A stretch of DNA of 37,837 bases from CAIUPE01 sp046091665. GTDB lineage: Bacteria; Pseudomonadota; Alphaproteobacteria; Rhizobiales; Beijerinckiaceae. Shown one piece after another: positions 25,554 to 33,142 of the stretch (positions are counted from its first letter, which is position 1; every line of letters starts with the position of its first letter). The position numbers were made by a program, and so were the translations under genes. Under the pieces are notes generated by a model, which saw only the letters and a program-made list of their open reading frames with translations, did not search any database and was not told where the DNA came from. The stretch is taken from the NCBI GenBank assembly GCA_046091665.1, contig JBJTCD010000114.1, forward strand, positions 1 through 37,837, in the 5' to 3' direction.

Positions 25554-26261
25554 TCAATCGTCTTTCTCGAAAGCCGCGACTGTCTCACGCAGTTGATCGA
25601 AAGACGCGATGCTCAGAGACGCGCTTAACTCTTGCCGATCGGCGCTTTCAGTCGCCGGATAAGAATTTTCGAGACGATCTTTTATGTAGGAAATGATTTT
25701 GGCTAATGCCTCGACGTGACGGCTGAGCTTATTCTGATGCGCGGTCAAAGTGACAATTTTCTGCGTGGCTTGTCCCAGTTTAATCACGGTCTCAGCCGGT
25801 AGGTCGACAAGAGCCACTTCATCAATGCGATCTCGAATTTCATCGGCCAATTGCGCAAGTGCGAAGGAATTTGAAGACATCTGATGAGCCAAGCTAGCGA
25901 TGGGATCGTCTTTTGACTCATTGGAAAGTCCGATGGCCTTGATCAAAGTTTCGAATTCATAGGCCAGTCTTTGGTGAGATCGAAAACCTTCAGTTGAATT
26001 ATTCATGAATTGCAACTCACTTGAGATGGCTTTTTCGAGCTTGGTCAGTGAGGTGAGCAAAGAGGATGTTTCGGAACGTCGATTCCGAGCGGCATATTCT
26101 GCTAGAAACCACCGTCCGCGCTCGGTCTCGAGAACGGCCTGTTCGACCGCGTCGAAATCGTCCGCTTCGAAATCGATCGTATTTTGCTTATTCTCTGTCA
26201 TTTTCGCGCTCAACCGATGAAATAAATCCGCAAGTGAATTATCAATGCCGGAGTTAATCAT
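25554..26261 (-). CDS. Unknown alpha-helical protein with ETERGRWFLAEYA motif
   Basis: This 235-residue protein is soluble, highly charged and almost wholly helical, with heptad-like stretches at about 60-85, 130-150 and 165-195 suggesting coiled coil. Residues 37-61 hold VLETERGRWFLAEYAARNR, a motif I recall from uncharacterised alphaproteobacterial proteins, sometimes described as CheZ-like. I cannot confirm that. No signal peptide or membrane segment is seen. ATG 26201 is an alternative start. It follows the transglutaminase-like peptidase gene by 58 bases on the same strand. No function is assigned. Confidence 0.75.
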   Translation of the reverse strand: MINSGIDNSLADLFHRLSAKMTENKQNTIDFEADDFDAVEQAVLETERGRWFLAEYAARNRRSETSSLLTSLTKLEKAISSELQFMNNSTEGFRSHQRLAYEFETLIKAIGLSNESKDDPIASLAHQMSSNSFALAQLADEIRDRIDEVALVDLPAETVIKLGQATQKIVTLTAHQNKLSRHVEALAKIISYIKDRLENSYPATESADRQELSASLSIASFDQLRETVAAFEKDD

Positions 26262-26319
26262 CGCTTGGTCAACGCTTCGTTACCGTTAGGGAAATATTTT
26301 GATGGATTAGGTTTGTTGT

Positions 26320-26970
26320 TCAGTCAAAAGGTGATTTTTTGTCTCGGGCAGCCACCAAAACTTCGCCGATGCCATTGCTCAGGCGCGACCATTCATTTGG
26401 ATCTGTTTGACTTTGTCGCTGAACGAAGCGGTAACCCGAATTTTCCCACGACAAAATTTCGTTGATTTGGTTATCAAGAACATAATCGCCGTGATCGCTC
26501 GCAAGAGTGAGCACAGCATGACCTTCACCCTTTCGATTGATCACCACCGTCATCAAAAGAGCGGAGGCGGGGATACCGGCGCGTATAAGGAGTCCCCGTT
26601 TTAAGAGCGCGTAATCCTCACAATCGCCTTTACCATCGGAGGGATAATCCCAACTCTCGGGTTTATTCCAATGGTCCATATCAGAGACCGCTTCGATGCT
26701 TTTATTCACTTTGTTATTTGTATCGACGACGATTTTCCATTTTTCGGTTGTGAGCGGAAAAGGTTCGACATTGGCTAATTTTGATGTCGCGCAATCGGCG
26801 GGATTTTTTCGACAGAAATCCCGCCAGCCCCAAGGAGCCGGGAGCGCCCCGAGCGAGAGGGCAGCCGTTGTGATTGCGGGGAGTTTGAGATCTTCTGCGT
26901 GCGGTCTCGTCGGCAGGCCCACAACAAACAAACAGACGATGGCGAACAATATCGGGAGCGGTCGTTTCAT
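26320..26970 (-). CDS. Periplasmic transglutaminase-like cysteine peptidase (BTLCP/LapG family)
   Basis: A 216-residue protein with a Sec signal peptide (PLPILFAIVCLFVVGLPT, cleavage near HAED). The Cys-His-Asp triad of the family is visible: GKGDCEDYALLKR (C117), GEGHAVLTL (H151) and YVLDNQ (D166). The N-terminal WGWRDFCRKNPADC region, with two cysteines, is the usual start of the alphaproteobacterial branch (DUF920-type). LapG relatives cut large adhesins at a di-alanine site when released by the c-di-GMP receptor LapD, but no LapD or adhesin gene is here, so the target is unknown. The gene diverges from the rhomboid gene. Confidence 0.88.
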   Translation of the reverse strand: MKRPLPILFAIVCLFVVGLPTRPHAEDLKLPAITTAALSLGALPAPWGWRDFCRKNPADCATSKLANVEPFPLTTEKWKIVVDTNNKVNKSIEAVSDMDHWNKPESWDYPSDGKGDCEDYALLKRGLLIRAGIPASALLMTVVINRKGEGHAVLTLASDHGDYVLDNQINEILSWENSGYRFVQRQSQTDPNEWSRLSNGIGEVLVAARDKKSPFD

Positions 26971-27006
26971 GGCGCTGCCTTCGGACGGGTTCGAATGATC
27001 TTCAAG

Positions 27007-27040
27007 GCTAAGTCGCGGACTTAGCTGTAAGTTTCAGCTA
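27007..27040. repeat. Two overlapping inverted repeats between peptidase and rhomboid genes
   Basis: GCTAAGTC-GCG-GACTTAGC (27007-27025) is a perfect 8+3+8 inverted repeat. It shares bases with TAGCTG-TAAGTTT-CAGCTA (27022-27040), 6+7+6, so the two hairpins cannot form together. They lie 37-70 bases upstream of the peptidase start. They may be an operator or a switchable leader; no T-tract follows on either strand. Confidence 0.5.
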
Positions 27041-27182
27041 TTCGGGTTTGTCCTAGGGCAAAAAACCTGCGTTAATCTCAAAGCAAACGCTGTAATTTTA
27101 ACTCAATCTGAGGCTTTCTCTTGCAATTGCCGGATTGATCAGCTTTCTGCAGATTGACACCGCGGTTCTGCATTTTTTGAAG

Positions 27183-28019
27183 ATGCCGCGTAAAACGAGT
27201 ATGGGGGTTGTGATGCGGCGGGAACCGATTTTCAATTTGCCCCCGCTCATCCCCGTTTTGATCGCTCTTTTTGCGCTTGTTGAAATCGCCATCGGATTTG
27301 CGGGCGCGGATACAGCGAGCGATCTCTATCTCACTTTCGGGTTCATTCCAGGTGAACTGGCCGAAAGATTTGGTTCCGACGTCTTTCGCGCACTTGAAGA
27401 GGCCAGTCGCTTAAAGCCCGATGCAGAAGATTTGATGGGGCTTGCTGAAATCGCCTCCTATTTGCGCGAGCATCCAAGCGCGATTCCCTTCTCTTTGATT
27501 TCTTATTCCTTCCTTCATGCAGGCTGGCCCCATCTCATTATCAACTCGGTATGGTTGATGGCCTTTGGGAGTGTGGTTGCGCGCCGCGTCGGTTCGATAC
27601 GATTTCTCGCTCTGTTTGCGCTCTCGGCCATTGGCGCCGCGCTATTGCATTTCTTCACTCATATGAATGACGTGATGCCTGTGATTGGCGCGTCGGGTGC
27701 CGTCTCCGGCATCATGGCCGCAGCGATCCGCTTTGTGTTTCAACCCGGAGAATCGCTTTCGGGATTTTCATTGGATGCGAGCGGTCATTATCGCGCGCCG
27801 TCTTTACCTTTACTCAAGACCTTTCAAGATCGCCGCACATTACGTTTCATCTTGCTGTGGTTGGCGATCAATCTTCTGACAGGACTCGCACGGATTCCGC
27901 TGGGACTTGGCGAAGGATCCATTGCTTGGGAAGCGCATCTCGGCGGTTTCTTTACAGGTCTTGTTGTATTTTCTTGGATTGATCTGCCCATAAAAGATGA
28001 ACCGGCACGCTTCGTCTAA
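27183..28019 (+). CDS. Rhomboid family intramembrane serine protease
   Basis: A membrane protease with about six transmembrane segments. The catalytic serine is in GASGAVSG (about S171 from this start) and the catalytic histidine in WEAHLGGFFTG. The upstream HLIIN (HxxxN) oxyanion motif is also present. A stretch of about 45 polar residues (PGESLSGFSLDASGHY onwards) separates the serine helix from the next segment, longer than in GlpG. The start is taken at ATG 27183 (MPRKTSMG); 27135, 27201 and 27213 are alternatives. It is divergent from the transglutaminase-like peptidase. Its substrates are unknown. Confidence 0.88.
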   Translation: MPRKTSMGVVMRREPIFNLPPLIPVLIALFALVEIAIGFAGADTASDLYLTFGFIPGELAERFGSDVFRALEEASRLKPDAEDLMGLAEIASYLREHPSAIPFSLISYSFLHAGWPHLIINSVWLMAFGSVVARRVGSIRFLALFALSAIGAALLHFFTHMNDVMPVIGASGAVSGIMAAAIRFVFQPGESLSGFSLDASGHYRAPSLPLLKTFQDRRTLRFILLWLAINLLTGLARIPLGLGEGSIAWEAHLGGFFTGLVVFSWIDLPIKDEPARFV

Positions 28020-28037
28020 GTTAACGAAGAGTGGTCA

Positions 28038-28469
28038 TTAGATTCGCTGCAATTTGATGCGGCTTTGTGCGTCAACACCATCAACGCGGCGATAGAAACA
28101 GCTTCTCTGCCCCGTGTGGCAACACCCGCCATCACCGCCGACATCGACATAGAGCAGCAACGCATCTTGATCGCAATCGACGTGGATCTCTCGAATTTTT
28201 TGAATCTGTCCCGAAGTTTCACCCTTCAGCCATAGAGCCGAACGCGAGCGCGAGAAATACCAGGCTTCTTTCGTTTCGATCGATTTAAGAAGCGCTTCTT
28301 CATTCATATGCGCGACCATAAGCACTTTGCCCGAGGCCGCATCGATCGTCACAGCGGTGAGTAATCCGTCCGCGCCAAATTTCGGCATCAAGACGGAACC
28401 ATTTTCAACCTCTTCGGTTGAGCCGCGTTGGGAAAGGATCATCGTATTGGTCCCATTCAAGAGGATCAT
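28038..28469 (-). CDS. hisI: Phosphoribosyl-AMP cyclohydrolase
   Basis: A 143-residue zinc enzyme of histidine synthesis that opens the adenine ring of phosphoribosyl-AMP. Motifs: MVAHMNEEALLKSIETKEAW, YFSRSRSALWLKGETSG, and the metal-binding DCDQDALLL and CCHTGQRSCFYR. ATG 28442 (MILSQRG) is an alternative start; neither has a strong ribosome site. It follows folE on the same strand after a terminator, an arrangement common in Hyphomicrobiales. The separate HisE domain is absent, as usual for this group. Confidence 0.93.
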   Translation of the reverse strand: MILLNGTNTMILSQRGSTEEVENGSVLMPKFGADGLLTAVTIDAASGKVLMVAHMNEEALLKSIETKEAWYFSRSRSALWLKGETSGQIQKIREIHVDCDQDALLLYVDVGGDGGCCHTGQRSCFYRRVDGVDAQSRIKLQRI

Positions 28470-28488
28470 TCAGACAAAAGGGCAAAAT

Positions 28489-28512
28489 AAAACCCCGCTC
28501 TCGCGGGGTTTT
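28489..28512 (-). terminator. Intrinsic terminator of folE
   Basis: A 10-bp perfect stem (AAAACCCCGC at 28489-28498 with 28503-28512) and a TCTC loop lie between the folE stop and the hisI start. On the minus strand the stem runs into TTTTATTTTG, a good T-tract. hisI therefore probably needs read-through or its own promoter. Confidence 0.85.
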
Positions 28513-28552
28513 ACTCAGTGGCTTCCTGGCTGGGAAGGGAATTCTTGGATGC

Positions 28553-29197
28553 TTAACGGGCGCGGTAGCCTTGGAGCATCGACATGAAACGCGCTTGCTC
28601 TGTGGGATCGTCACGGAAAATACCGGTGAAGCGCGTTGTGATGGTCGAGGCGCCTTGTTTTTGAACGCCCCGCATCGACATGCACATATGTTCAGCGTCG
28701 ACAAGAACCGCGACACCGCGCGGGTTCAAAGCGTCTTCAATCGCTTCCACGATCTGCGCGGTCATTGTTTCTTGTGTTTGCAAACGCTTTGCAAAGACAT
28801 CAACAACACGGGCGAGTTTTGAAAGGCCGACAACGCCTTCAGAAGGATAATAGGCGACATGAGCGGTGCCCACGAAAGGTACCATGTGATGCTCACAATG
28901 CGATGAAAACGGGATATCGCGCACGAGCACCATATCGTCATAGCCGGCGACTTCTTCAAAGACCTTGTTCAGAACGGCCTGGCCATCCTGAGCGTAGCCT
29001 TCGAAAAATTCTTCATAGGCTTTGACCACGCGTTTTGGCGTATCGATCAATCCTTCGCGAGAAGGATCATCGCCTGCCCAAGCGATCAAAGTGCGCACCG
29101 CTGCTTCCGCTTCTTCGCGGGAAGGGCGGCGAACAGGTACTTGCTGGTCCGTTGGCTTGAGCTGCCGAACGTTCAGGGTCTTAACCACGGCGTCCAT
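28553..29197 (-). CDS. folE: GTP cyclohydrolase I
   Basis: A 214-residue enzyme that converts GTP to dihydroneopterin triphosphate, the first step of the pterin branch of folate. Zinc ligands and core are seen in PFSSHCEHHMVPFVGTAHVA, GLSKLARVVDVFAKRLQTQE and AEHMCMSMRGVQKQGASTIT. The start at 29197 is chosen because a GGAGG site lies just upstream; a frame extending to 29377 has no similarity to the family. It is followed by a terminator and hisI, and diverges from the IscU-like gene. Confidence 0.95.
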   Translation of the reverse strand: MDAVVKTLNVRQLKPTDQQVPVRRPSREEAEAAVRTLIAWAGDDPSREGLIDTPKRVVKAYEEFFEGYAQDGQAVLNKVFEEVAGYDDMVLVRDIPFSSHCEHHMVPFVGTAHVAYYPSEGVVGLSKLARVVDVFAKRLQTQETMTAQIVEAIEDALNPRGVAVLVDAEHMCMSMRGVQKQGASTITTRFTGIFRDDPTEQARFMSMLQGYRAR

Positions 29198-29369
29198 GGT
29201 GCCTCCGAAAGAGTGAATTTGGAAGATATACGGTCGTTGTGTCTGATTGGACCATGTCATGTCGATGACAAAGGTCAGCGGCATCGAACGATCTCGCATT
29301 TTCCTCTGGACCATCCTATATGGTGGGGCGTGTCCAATTCCGCCATATCCCGGTCGGCTTTTGTCTGAA

Positions 29370-29810
29370 ATGATCAACGAAATCTATAATAAGCGAATTC
29401 TTGAGCTTGCCGCAGACATCCCGCGGCAGGGAAGGCTTGCGCATCCAGATGCGAGCGCAACGGCTCATTCGAAATTATGTGGTTCGACCGTGACGGTTGA
29501 TCTGTGCGTAAATGACGGGGCAGTCGTTGATTTCGCGCATGAGGTGAAAGCCTGCGCGCTGGGGCAGGCGTCGTCCTCAGTGATGGCGCGGCATGTGATT
29601 GGCGCTACACCGGAAGAGCTTCGGAAGGTGCGGGATCAAATGCGGTCGATGCTCAAGGACAATGGACCGCCGCCCTCAGGTCCTTGGGCTGATCTCGCGG
29701 TGCTCGAACCCGTTCGGGATTATAAAGCGCGGCATGCCTCGACACTTCTGACGTTCGATGCCGTCGTCAAAGCCCTTGATGAGATTGAGGCGGATAAGGC
29801 CGCGTCCTAG
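29370..29810 (+). CDS. IscU/NifU-like iron-sulfur scaffold protein lacking the third cysteine
   Basis: A 146-residue protein of the NifU N-terminal family. It begins YNKRILELAADIPRQGRL. Two scaffold cysteines are at HSKLCGSTV (C37) and VKACALGQASSSVM (C62), with an extra C46. At the place of the third IscU cysteine it reads KARHASTLL, with alanine, and the usual scaffold motif for HscA (LPPVK) is replaced by LEPVRDYK. So it may bind metal or clusters differently from IscU. I recall such proteins beside yidD and folE in many Hyphomicrobiales. A terminator overlaps the stop codon. Confidence 0.85.
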   Translation: MINEIYNKRILELAADIPRQGRLAHPDASATAHSKLCGSTVTVDLCVNDGAVVDFAHEVKACALGQASSSVMARHVIGATPEELRKVRDQMRSMLKDNGPPPSGPWADLAVLEPVRDYKARHASTLLTFDAVVKALDEIEADKAAS

Positions 29811-29822
29811 GCCTTCATTTTT
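29796..29822 (+). terminator. Intrinsic terminator of the IscU-like gene
   Basis: AAGGCC (29796-29801) pairs with GGCCTT (29810-29815) over an 8-base loop and runs into CATTTTT. The hairpin contains the TAG stop codon of the gene. The stem is short, so efficiency is uncertain. Confidence 0.5.
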
Positions 29823-29831
29823 ACGCCGGGT

Positions 29832-30644
29832 TTAAGGCGCAGTCGGCGTGAAATTCATATTGAATGATGCGCCAACGCGTACTTCGTCGTTAAATCCGGT
29901 TGCATTGGTATTTTTCTGGGTGTCGGCGCCCGGGATCATCACCCGGTCATAATTGGCGTAAAATGAGGTGGACCAGTTCCGACCCGCGGCGAATTTGAGC
30001 TTACCCGTCGCGCCGAAGCTTCGTGCTCCAATGGTCTCGCCCGGCAGGTAGTTCGTATCAGACGCACCATAACGGGCACCGGCATAATCCACGCCACTGA
30101 CACCAAGATGAGGGCCGGCCGAGATTACAAATTTGCCGATCCGTTGCACGAAGTCCGCACCCAGATCGCCGGTCATCCCCGTTGCGCCTGTCGCACCAAG
30201 ACGCAATTCGCCACGAATACGGAAGAGATCAGGGCTTGCCCAATATTCTGCAAAGACACCCGGCTCGACCGACCATCTTTTGTTCGGTCCTGAAAAGGAA
30301 TCAAAGGTCGAACGGTTGGGGTCATAGCGGCCAATGGCACCAACCGACAAAGCGGGATTGGGGCTAAACAGAACGAGGCTGAGGCTATCATCTTGACCGA
30401 TCAGGTGATCGGAGAGATTGGGGCTCGCGACGCTGATGGCCGGGAAATTGATAAAGCTGAAATGTTCGGAACCCGGGAAAGACGGGGTGGCAATGGATTT
30501 GCCATTGACGGAAACGAGCCAACCTGGATTGGGTCGCTCAGCCGCATTTGTTTGATCGACTGACACTCCCAGAATCGCGATAGATAAAAACGCGAAGTGG
30601 AAGAGCATGCGTCTTGCGCAAGTCGTCAGAAAAGCAAATGACAT
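29832..30644 (-). CDS. MipA/OmpV-like outer membrane protein
   Basis: A 270-residue exported protein: hydrophobic leader (MLFHFAFLSIAILGVSV) with cleavage near NAAERP, then alternating beta-strand sequence with many glycines and aromatic residues (FAEYWASPDLFRIRGELRLG, FVISAGPHLGVSG, WSTSFYANYDRVM). The domain order fits the MipA/OmpV barrel family, whose members are outer-membrane proteins of unclear role, some binding a lytic transglycosylase. The last strand ends FNMNFTPTAP rather than in a terminal aromatic residue. It sits on the opposite strand between two genes that are usually neighbours, so it may be a later insertion. Confidence 0.7.
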   Translation of the reverse strand: MSFAFLTTCARRMLFHFAFLSIAILGVSVDQTNAAERPNPGWLVSVNGKSIATPSFPGSEHFSFINFPAISVASPNLSDHLIGQDDSLSLVLFSPNPALSVGAIGRYDPNRSTFDSFSGPNKRWSVEPGVFAEYWASPDLFRIRGELRLGATGATGMTGDLGADFVQRIGKFVISAGPHLGVSGVDYAGARYGASDTNYLPGETIGARSFGATGKLKFAAGRNWSTSFYANYDRVMIPGADTQKNTNATGFNDEVRVGASFNMNFTPTAP

Positions 30645-30710
30645 CCATCTGTCTCTGGCCGCGGCTCCAGCCGCCGTGTTGGTCGGTGTTTTAAGGTGTT
30701 GTTAAATTCA

Positions 30711-31079
30711 ATGCAACCTCTCGCAACTGCGAAACGAGTAATAGGGTTACCGGCACGCTTGGCGCGTATGCTGATCCGTCTCTATCAACTCACTTTATCA
30801 GCATTTTTTGGCAGATATTGCAGACACTTACCAACATGCTCTCATTATATGGATGAGGCTATTGCCCGCTATGGATTGTGGCGGGGTGGCTGGGTTGGGC
30901 TTGCTCGTTTATGTCGTTGCCACCCTTGGGGGACGTCCGGATTGGACCTTGTTCCGGATGAATTGCCACCCCAAGCGCACTGGTATAGACCGTGGCGTTA
31001 TGGTCGTTGGCGGGGCACGAATCCCGGTCCGGCCTATCGTTGCGATCCGATTGAAGCCGGTAATCGGACCTTGCATTAA
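30711..31079 (+). CDS. yidD: Membrane protein insertion efficiency factor YidD
   Basis: A 122-residue YidD family protein, which assists the YidC insertase at the inner membrane. The defining core is LIRLYQLTLSAFFGRYCRHL, PTCSHYMDEAIARYG and RLCRCHPWG, with its conserved cysteines. The amphipathic N-terminus and a longer than usual basic tail (RPWRYGRWRGTNP) are notable. The start is ATG 30711; a GTG at 30696 in frame is possible. thrS follows after 63 bases on the same strand. Confidence 0.93.
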   Translation: MQPLATAKRVIGLPARLARMLIRLYQLTLSAFFGRYCRHLPTCSHYMDEAIARYGLWRGGWVGLARLCRCHPWGTSGLDLVPDELPPQAHWYRPWRYGRWRGTNPGPAYRCDPIEAGNRTLH

Positions 31080-31104
31080 CGAAATCGGAAACCGGCTTGG
31101 CTTA

Positions 31105-31121
31105 CCTGCGTCGTTCGCAGG
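31105..31121 (+). promoter_or_regulatory. Anticodon-arm-like hairpin upstream of thrS
   Basis: A 5-bp stem CCTGC/GCAGG closes a 7-base loop GTCGTTC (31110-31116; its outer G-C may also pair). The loop places T-C-G-T at the positions of U33 and anticodon 34-36, so it presents CGU, a threonine anticodon. It lies at about -38 to -22 from the thrS ATG, just before the AAGGAG ribosome site (31129-31134). It resembles the E. coli thrS translational operator. Confidence 0.45.
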
Positions 31122-31142
31122 AGTGAGCAAGGAGTTGAACCG

Positions 31143-33128
31143 ATGATTCATCTGACATTTCCCGATGGTGCGCGCCGCGATTTTGAAGCGGGCGTGACGG
31201 GCGTTGATATTGCCAAGGGCATTTCTCCCTCGCTTCTGAAGCGGACCGTGGCCATGGTGCTTGATGGCACCGTCACCGATCTTGCTGATCCGATTTTAAA
31301 GGATGCGAAGATTGAGTTCATCGGTCGGGATGATCCCCGCGCGCTCGAACTCATTCGCCATGATTGCGCCCATGTGCTCGCCGAAGCCGTTCAATCGCTT
31401 TGGCCAGGAACGCAGGTGACCATCGGTCCCGTGATCGAGAACGGATTCTATTACGACTTCTATCGCGACACGCCTTTCACTCCGGAAGACTTCTCCGCAA
31501 TCGAAGCCGAGATGAAAAAGATCATCGCGCGCGACGCGCCTTTCACCAAGGAAGTCTGGTCGCGCGATGCGGTGCGCGATCTCTTCGAGAAGAAGGGCGA
31601 GGCGTTCAAGGTTGAGCTTGTTGACGCGATTCCGGCAGGCGAGGATTTGAAGCTCTATCGGCAAGGCGAGTGGTTCGACCTCTGCCGTGGCCCGCACATG
31701 ACCTCGACCGGCAAAATCGGCGACGCGTTCAAATTGATGAAAGTGGCGGGTGCTTATTGGCGCGGGGATTCCACGCGGCCGATGCTGACGCGCATCTATG
31801 CGACGGCCTTCGCCAAGAAAGAAGAACTCGACACCTATCTCCACCAACTCGAAGAAGCCGAGAAGCGTGATCATCGCCGCTTAGGCCGCGAGATGGACCT
31901 CTTCCATTTTCAAGAAGAGGGGCCGGGAACAGTGTTCTGGCACAAGAAGGGGTGGACGCTTTTCCAAGGCCTCACAAATTATATGCGCCGCCGTTTGTCA
32001 CGTCTCGGTTATGACGAAGTGAACGCGCCGCAGCTGCTCGACAAATCGCTATGGGAAACGTCAGGACATTGGGGCTGGTATCAGGAAAACATGTTCGCGG
32101 TAAAAAGCGCGCATGCCTATATGAACCCAGAAGATAAAGAGGCCGAGCAACGTGTGTTCGCGTTAAAGCCGATGAATTGTCCCGGCCATGTGCAGATTTT
32201 CAAACATGGTTTGAAATCCTATCGTGATTTGCCTCTGCGCCTTGCTGAATTTGGTGCGGTTCATCGCTATGAACCGTCAGGCGCTTTGCATGGTCTCATG
32301 CGGGTGCGCGGCTTCACGCAAGATGACGCGCATATTTTCTGCACCGATGAGCAGATGGCGTCCGAATGTCTCGCGATCAATGATTTGATTTTATCGACCT
32401 ACAAAGATTTCGGCTTCGATAAAATTGTCGTGAAACTTTCAACGCGGCCTGAGAAACGTGTGGGATCGGACGCGCTTTGGGATCGCGCCGAGAGCGTGAT
32501 GATGAAAGTGCTCGAACAAATTAAAGAACAATCAGGCGGTACGATTGAAACTTCGATCAATCCGGGCGAGGGCGCGTTCTACGGTCCGAAATTCGAATAT
32601 GTCTTGCGTGATGCCATCGGTCGCGATTGGCAATGCGGCACAACACAAGTCGATTTCAATCTGCCCGAACGGTTCGGTGCGTTTTATATTGCGGAAGATG
32701 GATCAAAGACGGTTCCTGTCATGATCCACCGAGCAATTTGTGGATCGATGGAGAGGTTCACCGGCATTCTGATTGAACATTTTGCCGGTCATTTCCCGCT
32801 TTGGTTAGCACCGACACAAGTGGTTGTGGCGACCATCACCAATGATGGCGATGAATACGCACGCGATGTTGCGATGCAATTGCAAAATGCGGGGCTTCGC
32901 GTCGAGACGGATCTCAGAAACGAGAAGATCACTTATAAAGTGCGCGAACATTCGCTCGCAAAAATTCCGGTACTTCTCGTTGTGGGTCGTAAGGAAGCTG
33001 CTGACAAAGCGGTATCTATTCGCCGTTTGGGGTCGCCCGATCAAAATGTGGTGAGCCTTGCCGAAGCGGTGGCAACACTTTCGAAAGAAGCGGTGCCGCC
33101 CGATCAAAAGCGTCTCGCGGCTGAATAA
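31143..33128 (+). CDS. thrS: Threonyl-tRNA synthetase
   Basis: A 661-residue class II synthetase with the full domain set: TGS domain (IHLTFPDGARRDFEAGVTGV), editing domain with HDCAHVLAEAV near residue 75 and the further zinc-like LCRGPHM, then the catalytic core with MNCPGHVQIF, FGAVHRYEPSGALHGLMRVR, and GFTQDDAHIFC, and the C-terminal anticodon-binding domain (LWLAPTQVVVATI ... VVGRKEA). The start is well set by an AAGGAG site. A hairpin just upstream may control its translation, and a tRNA-Thr gene lies 4.6 kb downstream on the other strand. Confidence 0.97.
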   Translation: MIHLTFPDGARRDFEAGVTGVDIAKGISPSLLKRTVAMVLDGTVTDLADPILKDAKIEFIGRDDPRALELIRHDCAHVLAEAVQSLWPGTQVTIGPVIENGFYYDFYRDTPFTPEDFSAIEAEMKKIIARDAPFTKEVWSRDAVRDLFEKKGEAFKVELVDAIPAGEDLKLYRQGEWFDLCRGPHMTSTGKIGDAFKLMKVAGAYWRGDSTRPMLTRIYATAFAKKEELDTYLHQLEEAEKRDHRRLGREMDLFHFQEEGPGTVFWHKKGWTLFQGLTNYMRRRLSRLGYDEVNAPQLLDKSLWETSGHWGWYQENMFAVKSAHAYMNPEDKEAEQRVFALKPMNCPGHVQIFKHGLKSYRDLPLRLAEFGAVHRYEPSGALHGLMRVRGFTQDDAHIFCTDEQMASECLAINDLILSTYKDFGFDKIVVKLSTRPEKRVGSDALWDRAESVMMKVLEQIKEQSGGTIETSINPGEGAFYGPKFEYVLRDAIGRDWQCGTTQVDFNLPERFGAFYIAEDGSKTVPVMIHRAICGSMERFTGILIEHFAGHFPLWLAPTQVVVATITNDGDEYARDVAMQLQNAGLRVETDLRNEKITYKVREHSLAKIPVLLVVGRKEAADKAVSIRRLGSPDQNVVSLAEAVATLSKEAVPPDQKRLAAE

Positions 33129-33142
33129 AGCTCTTTCAAAAA

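Noticed and set aside
29255..29270. Inverted repeat TGTCAT-GTCG-ATGACA between folE and the IscU-like gene
   Set aside because: Only 6 bp with no partner site; expected by chance in a gap of this size.
31296..31874. 192-codon minus-strand frame inside thrS
   Set aside because: It is antisense to the conserved TGS and editing domains of thrS and has no family features of its own.
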